Below are positions 1-11,714 of a DNA stretch of 64,000 nt, one piece after another. Every line of letters starts with the position of its first letter. Within the stretch, counting starts at the first letter, position 1. The stretch is from Lamellibrachia satsuma. Taxonomy: Eukaryota; Annelida; Polychaeta; Sabellida; Siboglinidae. The position numbers were made by a program, and so were the translations under genes. The notes below the pieces were generated by a model. The model made no database searches. It saw nothing but the letters and a program-made list of their open reading frames with translations, and was not told the origin of the DNA. The stretch is from contig BSQZ01000029.1 in assembly GCA_033239005.1 (NCBI GenBank), positions 2,688,501-2,752,500 on the forward strand. The letters are read 5' to 3'.

Positions 1-1
1 A

Positions 2-250
2 CTTGATTACTTGAATGCTCTCCTGTTCGGAATTCCTGACTTCCTTATCACCAAACTGCAAAGAGTTGAAAACTTAGCAGCTCGATTGGTAGTCCGCTGC
101 AATAGATGGGAGCACATCACCCCGGTGCTATTGAAGCTTCACTGGTTCCCTCTGAAGCAGCGAATTGAGTATAAGATACTGCTGCTATCATTCCGAGCCC
201 AACATGGCATCGCACCTTTGTACATCGCTGACATGCTCGATGCATACTGA
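2..250 (+). pseudogene. C-terminal fragment of a non-LTR retrotransposon reverse transcriptase
   Basis: The frame is open from the window edge to a TGA at 248-250. It reads through LDY-NALLFG, LQRVENLAARLV, HITPVLLKLHWFPL and APLYIADML, the usual order at the C-terminus of many metazoan non-LTR polymerases after the RT palm and thumb. Nothing of the catalytic RT core is in the window, so the fragment is either 5' truncated or continues to the left. The clade (jockey/CR1 superfamily) cannot be settled from this stretch. It lies upstream of the first visible TIA1 exon, in an intron or 5' flank, and is surely not a host exon. Confidence 0.75.
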
Positions 251-842
251 CCTGCACATGCATTACCTCCCACCAACAACATACATTTCTTATGACGCAC
301 ATATTATGTAATGTTTTAACTAATTTTAACACTATTTATTCAGCTAGTTTACATATCCATTTATGTATATACGTTACAATATAACTACTCTGGTTATAGA
401 TGTGTCACGCTTTGAATTTTTTTTATATTATTATCATCTGTTTAACTAATCAGTCTTAGCACTTACGCATTTTATGTATCTCACAGCGCCTCTGGATGAA
501 CTTTGTCTAGATTTATGGCACTTTACAAATTTACTTATTATTATTAATGTTAATTTTTTTCAACCTGTCCTTTGCAGTGATGTCAAAATATGCAGTTGGA
601 CAGTGGATTGTTTAATTGGGCCTTACAAAATTTTAAAACTTGCAAGACGAATTTAATGCTTATGTAGATGTACAAAGTAGAAACATTGCAAGAAACTGGC
701 TGGATTTCAACAAATTATTTATTTTCACCCAAAAATGCCTTGCTGTTAGGCAGTGCAGACCACCTTTACCAGTTTTGGGCAGTTCTTATTCTCATTGCGA
801 TAACCTAGTCAAAATGAAATGGTCTTCCCCCAGATCTAGGAT
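251..842. other. AT-rich non-coding stretch between two retroelement fragments
   Basis: No open frame with family similarity and no tandem repeat is visible. The two short open frames at 474-846 have unremarkable composition. It may include the 3' untranslated end of the element that ends at 250. Confidence 0.4.
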
Positions 843-1590
843 GTAAACTATAAAATGGGAGATACTGTTCTGGGTACTACTGTAAAAGAAAACGACTTAC
901 GTTTTACAATAAGTGCTGATATGAAAGTTTCAGAGCAGTGTGGTATTGCAGCTTCAAAGAGTAATCAAATTCTTGGGTTGATTAGGAGAAACATAACTTA
1001 CAAGGATAAAAAGCTAATTATACCTCTGTATAAAGCAATAGTTAGACCTCGTTTAGAATACTGTATACAAGCGTGGAGACCATATCGTAAGAAGGATATA
1101 GATACACTTAAACGCATACAGAGGAGAGCAACTAAAATTATTCCAGAACTTAATGACCTTAGTTATGAAGAATGCCTGACAGAATGTGGTTTAACAACTC
1201 TAAAGACAAGGATGTTACGAGGAGATCAGATTGAAGTTTTTAAGATATTGAATGGGTATGAAAATATTGATAGAAATATGTTTTTCTCTCTCAAGAAAGA
1301 TAGCAGAACTAGAGGACATGAGGTAAAGTTAGTAAAGTACCAGTGTGGATTGGATACCAGGAAGTACTCATTCTCACAGAGGACAGTAAATGAATGGAAC
1401 AAATTATCTACGGATTGTGTAACCGCTAGCAGCGTGAATATGTTTAAAAACAAGTTGGACACATATCTCTGGAGGGCGGGTTACACGTAGACGAAAACTG
1501 ATAGACTCTCGATAAGCCAATGGCTTCTTTGTCCACTTGCCATATGGGCCTTCGGCTTGGATGGCAAATCTTGTCAAATCTGTGTATTAT
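843..1590 (+). mobile_element. CR1-like non-LTR retrotransposon, 5'-truncated 3' end
   Basis: An open frame at 855-1490 encodes the C-terminal 211 residues of the polymerase (KVSEQCGIAASK, IVRPRLEYCIQAW, RGDQIEVFKILNGYE, NEWNKLSTDCV). It is followed by the family 3' end, with a 'CCAATGGCTTCTTTGTCCAC' segment and a short tail of CTTGT-CAAATC type. The same 3' end occurs at 3836-5121, 34545-34735 and in the long copy at 38.5-43.2 kb. This copy shares with 3836-5121 the junction 'TAAACTATAAAATGGGAG', so both belong to one subfamily. It lies just upstream of the first visible TIA1 exon, in sense orientation, and starts abruptly near 843 as expected for 5' truncation during target-primed reverse transcription. 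Confidence 0.85.
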
Positions 1591-1949
1591 TTTGCTACAA
1601 ACCAAGGAGAGACAGTGCAGATACTGAGGGCAATTGTTACATTGCTGTGTATCCACTGATGCACAGACAATGTAGTGTTTTGTGCTGCATCATATTCTCT
1701 CATACAACAGAAAGCATTAATGCTCATTTTTTTTTTATTTAGTTAATGTTATCATCAATTTCACAGTATTTCTTTTTAGCAAAGGATAATGGTTTTAGTT
1801 GATCTAAAATAACTTCTTCTGTATGCTAAGCAATACCAGCCTTATCATTATAATTTAATTTAAAAGGCCTATAAATACTAGAACAATGGTAAAGAAAGTA
1901 GTTGTACAAATGTATGTTTTGATACATAGTCGTGTTGTATTTTTTGCAG
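1591..1949 (+). other. Intron sequence upstream of the first visible TIA1 exon
   Basis: No coding signal is seen. The stretch ends in a good acceptor, TGTATTTTTTGCAG, directly before the exon at 1950. RRM1 of the protein is not encoded anywhere in 1-1949, so this is the 3' part of an intron whose upstream exon lies outside the window. Confidence 0.6.
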
Positions 1950-2037
1950 AGCACTACCACATATTTGTTGGAGACTTGAGCCCAGACATAGAGACACACC
2001 AACTGAGAGAGGCCTTTGCACCGTTTGGACAGATCTC
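1950..2037 (+). CDS. TIA1: TIA1 exon A: start of RRM2
   Basis: It encodes [20 protein letters not shown] and then AFAPFGQIS: beta-1 with RNP2 (IFVGDL), helix 1 and beta-2 of RRM2. The acceptor is TTTTTTGCAG at 1940-1949 and the donor is GTACGT at 2038. The exon begins with the last two bases of a codon and ends after two bases of the Ser codon, which the next exon completes with G. All features match the TIA1 RRM2 opening, usually written HFHVFVGDLSPEI in vertebrates. Confidence 0.93.
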
Positions 2038-2699
2038 GTACGTACACATTGAATAACTGTTAAAGTTTAAAACGGATTGTAGATCTAAGTTTGTATTTTA
2101 TATTGAGAAATGCTTTTTGAGAGAATTATGTTTAACATTGTCCTCTTATTTAGGAGAAATTATTGGTATTGATAACATATTGCATTGGCATATTGATTTT
2201 ATGTGTTCAAACATATCCTTGAGAAAGTTTTTTAAAGCTTTTTAAACCAAGCTATTATTTTGTCAGTTGAAAAAACTCACTGTATGTGAGCCAAAAAGAT
2301 GACAAATGGAGTTAGTAAAGTGCCATGGATGCATTCATCATTTGTCATTGGACATCAGAAATAGAGTGTTTGTATGATGCAATTGCTTGTTGTATATACA
2401 GTTGCCATGGTCTTTGTGTGGTTAACTCTAGTTTCCACAGATGCTCCTCAAATCTATGATTCACATGTCCGTGTTGTGATGCAGGCCCTACAAAGCAATA
2501 ATTAATGCATGTCGATGCAAATGTATTGGTGCCTGTCGGATGTGCAAGCAATCGATCCACCAGTGTTTTTGTGTGTAACACTGTTGCTGTATGGTTCGTG
2601 AATGGCAACAATTTGCTGTCAAAGTGGCTCTTGTGTGGCTCGCAAAGAACGAAGCGAACTGATCATGTGTGTGTTGCCACTATAAAGCATTTGATTGTT
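2038..2699 (+). other. Start of the 12.9-kb TIA1 intron, unique sequence
   Basis: AT-rich intron with no recognised element or open frame. The intron runs 2038-14895 and is filled mostly with tandem arrays, a CR1 fragment and a hAT-like element, listed separately. Confidence 0.5.
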
Positions 2700-2864
2700 T
2701 GAGCAGTGATGGGCAAATGTGGTGTATCGTATTGCGTGTGTCGTGTTGGGCAAGTGTGCAGTGATGGGCAAATGTGGTGTGTCGTGTTGCATGTGTCGTG
2801 TTGTGCATGTGTGTCTGCACAATGATGGACAAGTGTGGTGTAGCATGTCGCGTGTTATGCGCGC

Positions 2865-2899
<35 letters not shown>

Positions 2900-3145
2900 G
2901 ATGCGCAAATGTGGTGTGTTATATTGCGTGTGTCGTGTTGTGCGTGTGTGTGTGTGTGCAGTGATGGGCAAATGTGGTATGTCGTATTGCGTGTGTCGTG
3001 TTGCATGTATGTGTGCAATGATGGGCAAATGTGGGGCATCGTGTTGCTTGTGTTGTGTTGCACACGTGTGTGCATGCAGTGATGGGCAAATGTGGTATGT
3101 CATGTTGCGTGTGTCGTGTTGTGTGTGTGTATGTGTGTTGTTTTT
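2700..3145 (+). repeat. Minisatellite, about 7 units of 54-76 bp, with a (GT)n core
   Basis: Units open with GTGATGGGCAAATGTGGT near 2706, 2761, 2821, 2899, 2959, 3019 and 3079. Each continues into a TGTCGTGTTG stretch of variable (GT)n length (longest run 2867-2895). The open frames on both strands here are by-products of the repeat. Confidence 0.9.
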
Positions 3146-3835
3146 TTATCATCCATGCTTGCAACAAACCTAAATAAGAGTGGACCAGGGCCATTGCTAG
3201 GAAGCCATTAAATGTGGGTACAGTCAAGTCTGCTTTAGCTTCTGTTGAATTGTGGTTGACATTTGGTAGTTGTCCTCTGAGCTCATGATGCATAATCCAT
3301 CTTGCTAATTGTAGCTAGGTCAGGCAGAAAACCAGACATGGACAAGTGAGCTAATGACTGGCAACTAATTACGCCTTTAGCTGTAACACTGGCCAGTGAT
3401 CAGCCATGTGCTGTTGTACATGAATCCAGCTGTAACACTTGAAGAGACCAGTGTGGCCAGTGATCAGCCATGTGCTGCTTGCTGTACAAGAATCCAGCAA
3501 CATGTAACATTGGGAATGCAAAAAATATGTTTGGGGCCCTGTTTAATTTATTGTGATGTGGGTGTTGTTTTTGTGCATCATTCTCTTTTTAAGAACGTGA
3601 CACAAACTGAAACCACGGTACAGTGTATTTCTAAGAAGTTGGCCTGAATTCAGTCAAAATGACTGAATTCACTGACCACCGCAGTAGTGTGTACAAATAT
3701 ACTGAGTACAGAAGGCATATTGGGTCATGGAAAATCAGTGATATAGGACCTGGAAAGTCTGTCAGTGTTACTCTGTGTGATAGTGCGACACATCTCTTAT
3801 TAGGTAGGTTGGCATCACTTACTGTGTAGACTAAT
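3146..3835 (+). other. Intron stretch with a small perfect hairpin and a solo minisatellite unit
   Basis: 3645-3671 is a 12-bp perfect inverted repeat (TGAATTCAGTCA) around AAA. At 3800-3833 there is one copy of the GGTTGGCATCACTTACTGTG unit that is tandemly amplified at 7527-7815. Two partly repeated segments at 3385-3500 share CCAGTGATCAGCCATGTGCT. No coding signal is seen. Confidence 0.6.
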
Positions 3836-5121
3836 GGGCATTTCCGCCAAATCTCAACATGGATTCCTTAAAGCGAGGTCATGCTTAACAAATATGTTAT
3901 GTTTTTGGGAAGAAATCACTAGGTGGATAGACGTGGGATCGCCAGTAGATATTTATCTACTTAGATTTTCAGAAAGCTTTTGACAAAGTGCCACATCAAA
4001 GATTACTACTTAAATTAAAAGCCCATGGTATTGGGGATAGCATAACTGACTGGATAGAACAATGGCTGACTGACAGAAGACAACGAGTTGTAGTAGATGG
4101 AGAAGTTTCAAATTGGAAATTGGTTTTGAGTGGGGTACCTCAAGGATCAGTATTAGGACCTATATTATTCTTAATATATATCAATGACTTGGATGACAGT
4201 ATAACAAGTAACGTACTGAAATTTGCGGATGACACAAAACTGTTTAGAAAGGTTAATACTGATGGTGATAAACAACCTTTACAAAACGATCTAGACAGAT
4301 TAGTGAAATGGTCTGAGAAATGGCAGATGTTGTTCAATTTTGGGAAATGTAAATGCCTACATACAGGACATGGGAACTTGTAAACTATAAAATGGGAGAT
4401 ACTGTTCTGGGTACTACTGTAAAAGAAAAGGACTTAGGAGTTACAATAAGCGCTGATATGAAAGTTTCAGAGCAGTGTGGTATTGCAGCTTCAAAGGGTA
4501 ATCAAATTCTTTGATTGAATAGAAGAAACATAACATTCAAGGGAAAAAAGTTAAGTATACCTCTTTATAAAGCAATAGACCTCATTTAGAATACTGTATA
4601 CAAGCATGGAGACCATATTGTAAGAAGGATATAGATACGCTTGAACGCATACAAAGGAGAGCAACTAAAATGATTCCAGAACTGAGAGACCTTAGTTATG
4701 AAGAACGCCTGAAAGAATGTGGTTTAACAACTCTAAAGACAAGGAGGTTAAGAGGAGATCAGATTGAAGTTTTTAAGATATTGAATGGGTATGAAAATAT
4801 TGATAGAAATATGTTTTTCTCACTCAAGAAGGATAGCAGAACTAGAGGACATGAGGTAAAATTAGTAAAGGATCAATGTAGATTGGACATCAGGAAACAC
4901 TCGTTCTCACAGAGGACAATAAATGAATGGAACAAATTATCTACAGATTGTGTAACTGCTAGCAGCGTGAATATGTTTAAAAACAAGGTTGACACATATC
5001 TCAGGAGGGCGGGTTATAAGTAGATGAACATTGTTGGACTCTCGATAAGCCAATGGCTTCCTTGTCCACTTGCCATCTGGGCCTTTGGCTTGGATAGCAA
5101 ATCTTGTTAAATCTTGTTAAA
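3836..5121 (+). mobile_element. CR1-like non-LTR retrotransposon, 5'-truncated, frameshifted
   Basis: It begins inside the RT domain (SQHGFLK-type block at about 3855) and reads through DKVPHQRLLLKLKAHGIGD, SGVPQGSVLGPILFLIYIND and the catalytic FADD box at about 4223-4234. After frame breaks it continues into the C-terminal 117 residues (4670-5023). It ends with the family 3' sequence and two CTTGTTAAAT units. Frameshifts near 3965 and stops at 4381 and near 4513 make it inactive. It is co-oriented with TIA1 and lies in its first visible intron. It is closest to the 843-1590 copy. Confidence 0.9.
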
Positions 5122-6189
5122 TGGTCAATCTTAACATAATTTTTTTCTGATTTGGTTTATCTATATAAATAGGGTACCATTTTGAAGATTTGTACTAAAG
5201 GGAAATATGATGGATGTGTCATATCATTACAAAATATTTGATGTCAAAGACAGAAGTATAGAATATGTGACTTTTCAGATAAATTCAACTTTCTGAAAAA
5301 AGATGTAGTATTTCATAATATTTTATTTTTTATTCCAGAATGTTTTAATGTAATAATGAGATAGATTGACATAGTGGTCTAGCTGTCAAATTTCATTTCT
5401 ATGTGTTCGGCATGATTAGAGGAATCGTGGTTTCAGTTTGGGTCACATCAGGCATGTACGTCCATAACACAAAATCATTTTTTATTGTATTGTCCAATAA
5501 GTGCTTAATAAAAAAAATTAGGCGAAGTAGTTTTTTTTCCTGAGTATGCACCAGTACTTTATTTTATTCATCTTAGTTTATGGTTTATCTTCATTATGGA
5601 CGTACACATTCTGTGTACGTCCACAACGGTGTACATCCAGAACACAACTCTGACAGTGCAAAGTTGGTAAAGGCTACTCCATTTTGTCAAATATTTTAAC
5701 TACACTGGATGCATACCACATATATCTCACCATGTGGCTCTAAAGTCATTGTTTTCACTTAATGCTAGTTCTGTCACAGGGGAAAATTACTATGCCCAGC
5801 ATTGGACTTCTACATAATAATAATAATACGTTTATTGGTCCAGAAACATGGATATACATTTGATAAAACTATGGCAAGGAGTTAAAAATCGACTGGGACA
5901 TCAATATTGACATATCAAGAAGCACATGTATAATACAACATCCTAACAAAGGAATTTGATTAACCAATAGTAGGTGAATTAGAGAATATCCCAACTCCTA
6001 AGGCAGTTTATCTTCAAAAGTCTTGTCACCTTAGTACAATCTGGTTCATTTCGAATAAAAAATAAAAGAAAGATAGCATGCAAACGTTGGAAGAACTGAA
6101 ACAGGGCTTTTAAATCTGACATACAAAAATTTAATAGTTTATTGTTACTGTTTTCAAAAAGTACAACTAAACAGAGCAAAATTATTTAT
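5122..6189 (+). other. Intron stretch with the left cluster of a recurrent GTACGTCCATAAC motif
   Basis: The motif or its close variants occur at about 5456 (GTACGTCCATAACAC), 5597 (inverted, GGACGTACAC), 5617 (GTACGTCCACAAC) and 5632 (GTACATCCAGAAC). A second cluster is at 7097-7515. No coding potential is seen. See the findings. Confidence 0.5.
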
Positions 6190-6345
6190 AAAAAAGAGAC
6201 CAATGAGGGGAAGAACATAAATACTTTAAAAAAGAGAGACCAATGAGGGGAAGAACATAAATACTTTAAAAAAGAGAGACCAATGAGGGGAAGAACATAA
6301 ATTCTTTAAAAAAGAGAGACCAATGAGGGGAAGAACATAAATACT
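6190..6345 (+). repeat. 40-bp minisatellite, 4 copies
   Basis: CAATGAGGGGAAGAACATAA occurs at 6201, 6241, 6281 and 6321, an exact 40-bp spacing. The A-rich part AAAAAAGAGAGAC varies slightly in the first copy. High identity between copies suggests recent expansion. Confidence 0.95.
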
Positions 6346-7526
6346 CAAGTTCATGAACACCATTTTGTTCTCCAGTAACATCAATTTGCTGGAGTTCTAA
6401 TAAGAGACTATTTCTGATCAAGTTGCATGCCCTAATTTATTGACTATGAGACAAGTCATGCATCCATGTTTTATTGAATATTGCAGTTCACTGTTCTTTA
6501 TTTTACATCTCAGCCAAACAGTTCTCCTGTTTCTCTCTTTATTATGCTACATAAGTCTGGATGCAACGGCTTCTTAAAAAAAATTTTTTTAAACAAAGTA
6601 GCATATTAAGAACACTCTGACAAGAATTAATGATTGGTAATATTGAGTTTTAATTTGTTTTAGAGCTGATGTGTGTATCTGTCTGCATTAAGAACATCTG
6701 TTAATTTACCAAGTTCTGCTAACTATTGCTAAGACCTTTGTCTTTGTACACCACAGTTGTTCAAAGATGCATGGACATTATTGAATATTGCAGTTGTTGA
6801 CAGTTAATTATTTGTAAGTCATAATGATATCTTGGGTGTATGTTTCTTTACTAGTTATGCTGCATGAGCTTCCTGAGAAACCCAACAGATTTTTTGTTTA
6901 AAAAGAAAACAAAACAGACCGAATATCAGGCTTTCAGTGAAACTGCTGAAAATTATTATTTTTTCATAAAACATTAAATAAAATTATATTAATATTCTGA
7001 TTCTTCATAGTATATGCATTTTTAAGTTTTATTTCAATCAGTAATCTTTTGATATTATGTAAGTTGTGTATTTTAAATAGTGATGAAATGTGAAGTGTAC
7101 GTCCATAACATTCAGAGATGTACGTCCATAACAGGAAAAGTGTACATCCATAACAACGTACACGTGAACCTGTGACATAGATACTAGTAGGAAATTAATA
7201 AATTTTTACTTTATTTGGAAGCATGAAGTCTAGTGTAAAACACATAGTTTTGTTATATTTTACGTTTGCATACTTCAGAGAATTTTTTTTAGGTTTGAAG
7301 CAACATTCAAAAATCATTTTCTATGAGTACTTCCATAACGGGGCTATTTTTAGAACATTCCTCAAAAATTGGTGAAGCTGGAAGGCCATCATTTGCATGT
7401 TAATAGTACTAGGTAGGTTACATAATATGCCCATTTCAAAATCCACCTGTTCCAATTGTGCTGTATTGTACGTCTTGACAAAGTGTCCAAAATTCTCTGA
7501 AATGTACGTCAATAATGCCGGAATTG
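6346..7526 (+). other. Intron stretch with the right cluster of the GTACGTCCATAAC motif
   Basis: Copies or variants are at about 7099, 7119, 7141, 7325 and 7505. A segment with TATTGAATATTGCAGTT appears twice (about 6473 and 6779). No coding signal is seen. Confidence 0.5.
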
Positions 7527-7815
7527 CACATAGGTTGGCATCACTTACTGTGTAGACATAGGTTGACATCTCTTACTGTAGACATACGTTGACATCACTT
7601 ACTGGGTAGACATAGGTTGACACTACTTACTGTTTAGACCTAGGTTGACATCACTTACTGGGTAGACATAGGTTGAGATCACTTACTGTGTAGACATAGG
7701 TTGACATCACTTACTGTGTAGACAAATGTTGACATCACTTACTGTGTAGACATAGGTTGACATCACTTATTGGGTAGACATAGGTTGACATCACTTACCA
7801 GGTAGACAAAAGTTG
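7527..7815 (+). repeat. 28-bp minisatellite, about 10 copies
   Basis: The unit is TAGACATAGGTTGACATCAC plus TTACTGTG with scattered substitutions. A lone unit is found at 3800-3833. Confidence 0.92.
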
Positions 7816-7919
7816 GCATCACCTTTCTGCAGGTCTACTGCATCCCTGCTATGGTCTGCACAGGGCAGCAGTTTGTGTAATCATACCTGAACTCACCTGC
7901 CACTTGTCAAATTATTGAC

Positions 7920-8005
7920 ACTGACTTCCTGTATGTTTGTGACATTTACCTCGTGTGTTTGTGACATTTGCCTCGTGTGTGTTTGTGACACTTGCCTCAT
8001 TACAA
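7920..8005 (+). repeat. Short GTTTGTGACATTTGCCTCGT array
   Basis: Three units of 23-27 bp of the same sequence family as the larger array at 14630-14894, which lies directly before the next exon. Confidence 0.8.
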
Positions 8006-8039
8006 CTACCTGTTCTCATTGGGTTTCATGTGATTCTAT

Positions 8040-9249
8040 AAGCAGTGATACAGTTGGAAGATTTCAAGCGAAATAGCTTGCAAAAACAGTACATCCCGTT
8101 GTAATTGTGTCATACTGTAATACTGTCAGCAATCATCTAATGCATAAACAACACGTCCTGTTGTAATTGTAATTGTGCCAGTATTGTCAGCAATCATTTA
8201 ATGCATAAACAACATGTCCCATTGCAATTGTATGCCAATACTGTCAGCAATAATCTAATGCATAAACAACACGTCCTGTTGTAATTGTATGCCAATACTG
8301 TCAGCAATCATCTAATGCATAAACAACACGTCCTGTTGTAATTGTATGCCAATACTGTCAGGAATCATCTAACGCATAAACACCACGTCCAGTTGTAATT
8401 GTAATTGTGACAATACTGTCAGCAATCATTTAATGTATAAACAACATGTCCCATTGCAATTGTATGCCAATACTGTCAGCAATCATCTAATGCATAAACA
8501 ACACGTCCTGTTGTAATTGTATGCCAATACTGTCAGCATTAATCTAATGCATAAACAACACGTCCTGTTGTAATCGTATGCCAATACTGTCAGGAATCAT
8601 CTGATACATAAACAACATGTCCCATTCTAATTCTATGCCAATACTGTCAACAATCATCTAATGCATAAACAACACGTCCTGTTGTATGCCAATACTGTCA
8701 GGAATCATCTGATACATAAACAACATGTCCCATTCTAATTCTATGCCAATACTGTCAACAATCATCTAATGCATAAACAACACGTCCTGTTGTATGCCAA
8801 TACTGTCAGGAATCATCTGATACATAAACAACATGTCCCATTCTAATTCTATGCCAATACTGTCAACAATCATCTAATGCATAAACAACACGTCCTGTTG
8901 TATGCCAATACTGTCAGGAATCATCTGGTACATAGCAACTCGTCCCATTGCATACCATTACTGTCAGGAATCATCTGATGCATAGACAAAACGTCCTGTT
9001 GTATATCAATGCTGTCAGGAATACTCTGATATATAAACAACATGTCCTGTTGTGTAACAATACTGTCATGAATCATCTGATACATAAACAACACGTCCAA
9101 TTGTAATTGTATGCCAGTACTGTTAGAATCATCTGGTACACAAACAACACGTCCCGTTCTATGCCAATACTATTAGGAATCATCTGATACAAAACAACAT
9201 GTCCCATTGTATGCCAATACTATCAGGAATCATCTGATACATAAACAAC
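8040..9249 (+). repeat. 57-bp minisatellite, left part (about 20 units)
   Basis: The unit runs ATAAACAACACGTCCTGTTG, then TAATTGTATGCCAATACTGT and CAGCAATCATCTAATGC. Shorter variants lack TAATTGTA. Within it, a two-unit block is itself repeated three times (about 8590-8910). The array is interrupted by the insertion 9250-10047 and resumes at 10048. Confidence 0.93.
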
Positions 9250-10047
9250 CAGGGTTGAAAAAAATTATGATTTAAAAAAAAATAAGATTTTAAAAATTTT
9301 AATCAGATTTTTTTATTTATTTTATTATTTTTATTTATTTTTTATCGGGTATATAGACATTTCTATAGATGTTTATATTTATAAACTCTTTCAAACGTGT
9401 TCTATTCAAATCGATTTGGGTACTTGTCTTAACAGAGGGTACGTGATTTTTGCTTATATAAAGACATTAGACAATGTCCACAATGCCTCATCCCCTGTAG
9501 TTGCATAATCTGTCTTGGAAAGGAAAGCATGCTGTGTGTCTGTGGCTGTTGCAGTGATAATTATTGTTTGCTGAGAAGGTGGATTAGCACCTGTACTCTA
9601 ACCAGACTGCTAACGGGTACCTTATTAAACAATTGTTGCCCAGGCTGTCTCACTTAAGTCAACATACTGAATTGGTAACAACTAGCACAAGCTCAAAGTG
9701 GACTTTAAACTCAGGGCTTCTGACTTGAAAAGATACTTCCTCTGGAAGACAAGTTTGTGTGGCTTCACTGCATTCAGAAAGGGAATAGATCAAACATACC
9801 CAATGTCATAAAATATTTGACTATCAGGCTATCTGATGACAATACAACTACACAAGTGTATGCACTTTGTGCATTTGTATTAAAAAAACATACAAAACTG
9901 TGTTGTTCTTGATGCTTGTAAAACAGTTATTTGTGTTAAATTCATATAAATCAGCGATTAAAAAAATCTGAAATAAAAAAAAATTTATGTTTTTTTTAGT
10001 GATTTAAATTGTGATTTAAATCAAATTAGTTAAATCAAAGAACCCTG
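9250..10047 (+). mobile_element. Non-autonomous hAT-like DNA transposon with perfect 8-bp target duplication
   Basis: The left end is CAGGGTTGAAAAAAATTATG and the right end is the complement of CAGGGTTCTTTGATTTAACT. The outer CAGGGTT is identical on both sides, and ATTTAAATC motifs lie just inside the right end. TAAACAAC flanks both sides (9242-9249 and 10048-10055), an exact 8-bp duplication inside the 57-bp minisatellite unit. Length is 798 bp with no transposase frame, so it depends on enzyme supplied elsewhere. CAG..CTG ends with 8-bp duplications are the hAT hallmark; assignment to a family would need a library search. Confidence 0.88.
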
Positions 10048-10275
10048 TAAACAACATATCCAATTGTATAACAATACTGTTATGAATCATCTGATGCATA
10101 AACAGCACGTCCCATTGTATAACAGTACTGTCAGAAATCATCTTATACATAAACAACCACATCCCTTTGTATGCCAATACTGTCAGGAATGATCTGATAG
10201 ATAAACAACATGTCCCGTTGAATGGCAATACTGTTAGGAATCATCTGATACACAACCAACACGTCCCATTGTATG
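10048..10275 (+). repeat. 57-bp minisatellite, right part (about 4 units)
   Basis: Continuation of the array at 8040-9249 after the hAT-like insertion, with units more diverged than on the left. Confidence 0.9.
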
Positions 10276-11714
10276 CTAAGAAATTAGTTAATGCATAATA
10301 TTTTGATACATTTCAAATATTTGAATTAGAGCAGGACCAGTAATGGGAATTTGTTTCTGGTAAAAGTGGTTTGGCCATTTTAAATATAAAATAATATAAT
10401 AAATATTGTACATATAACTAAAATGCGTAACTTCAGCATAGTAATGTTAATAAATTATATATTAATTCTAACAAGTGCTAAACCTAAGTATGATACACCA
10501 ACCACCAAGAAATAGACACAAGGCCTTGTATTACACATAATATTTATAAATTGTGTCTTATTGGTGGTATTCCTTACAGTTGTACTCTGTCAATGTCTAA
10601 TGAAATGCTAGCTGGGGTACACAATTTGGCCAACACAATTTGTTGACAGATTTCTTTTTGCCCAGTAAAACATTGAAAATCCACTGAAGTGTTAACTTCA
10701 TATTCAAATACAATATATTGGTATATATCAATTGATGGAATAAGTTGTCATTCACAACTCAAAATATATCCAGTTGGTGAGGGGTCTGTTGTTGCTAGGG
10801 TCTGTTGCTGGCAGGGTGTCTATTGTTGGCGGGGGGGTCTGTTGTTGGCACAGTGATTTCTCTAGACGCAGGGTAGAGAAATGTGTCAGTGCACAGAACT
10901 ACTGCTGGCAACTAATTGGGACTTTTTCTGCATCTACTCAAATTGACCACTTCGTGTTACAAAAACTGAATAGTTTCACCTTTAGTCATTGTGTGATTTA
11001 ATGCCATGTACAATACATAAGTTCAGTGGTTCTGATAAAGACATTCTATGCAGAACACTATCTGCACTACGAAGGTGTCAAGTAGAGTTGCTGTCCACTG
11101 CTGTGTAGTTCAAAGCCTCTGTTTGCTGACACTGCTGAATCTTTCACGCAAACTTGCCACTGCTGAGCACGATCAGTTGTAGTAACTTAGCCACCTACCC
11201 TCAGATAACAAACTAAAGTGCTTTGCTGTTATCTCACACAACAGATGAATGCCGATTTCGGGACCTTGGTGCGACCTCACTCATGCACGCACACGCTCGT
11301 TCGCCTATGCAACCAACGCCAACAAAATTCTGCGTTGTCGCAGCTGGCGACGTACAGTGTATGTCTGTTTATTCCTATTATATTTCTCTTGTTTTATTAT
11401 TATTGCCTCAACTTTTCTAGTATTCCATTCCTCTTCTCGTCGTCATTGTCTTTTTGCCTTTTCTCCAGTCGTGTTGTAATTCGTCCAGTCAAAATTGCAC
11501 CTTTGCATCTTTTTGCACCATTTATGCTTAGCTATCTATGATAAAGAGCATAAACATCTTAGTGTATGGCATTCATTACTTGCAAAAGCTCTCTACCTTT
11601 ATTTTCTACAAGATCAGAACCAGTATTGGGAATCTAATAATCATCAGTAAGGTCAGTTTTAGAATCAATTTCCTAATTCAAGTTATATGATTATTTGGAT
11701 TATGTTTGCTGTAA
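10276..11714 (+). other. Intron stretch, no recognised element
   Basis: Mostly AT-rich to about 10740, then a short T/G-rich region (10775-10860) with a few GGTCTGTTGTTG repeats. The open frames at 11218-11541 overlap each other in all three frames and have no family features. I see no gene here. Confidence 0.5.

Noticed and set aside
2680..3293. His/Thr-rich and Cys/Val-rich frames on both strands
   Set aside because: Translation of the GT-rich minisatellite.
8040..10275. CRISPR-like array of regularly spaced repeats
   Set aside because: Units are contiguous tandem repeats without unique spacers, in a eukaryotic intron.
11218..11541. Three overlapping frames after a CAACAGATGAATGCC start
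   Set aside because: No family features, all three frames are open over the same stretch, and the stretch lies within a TIA1 intron.
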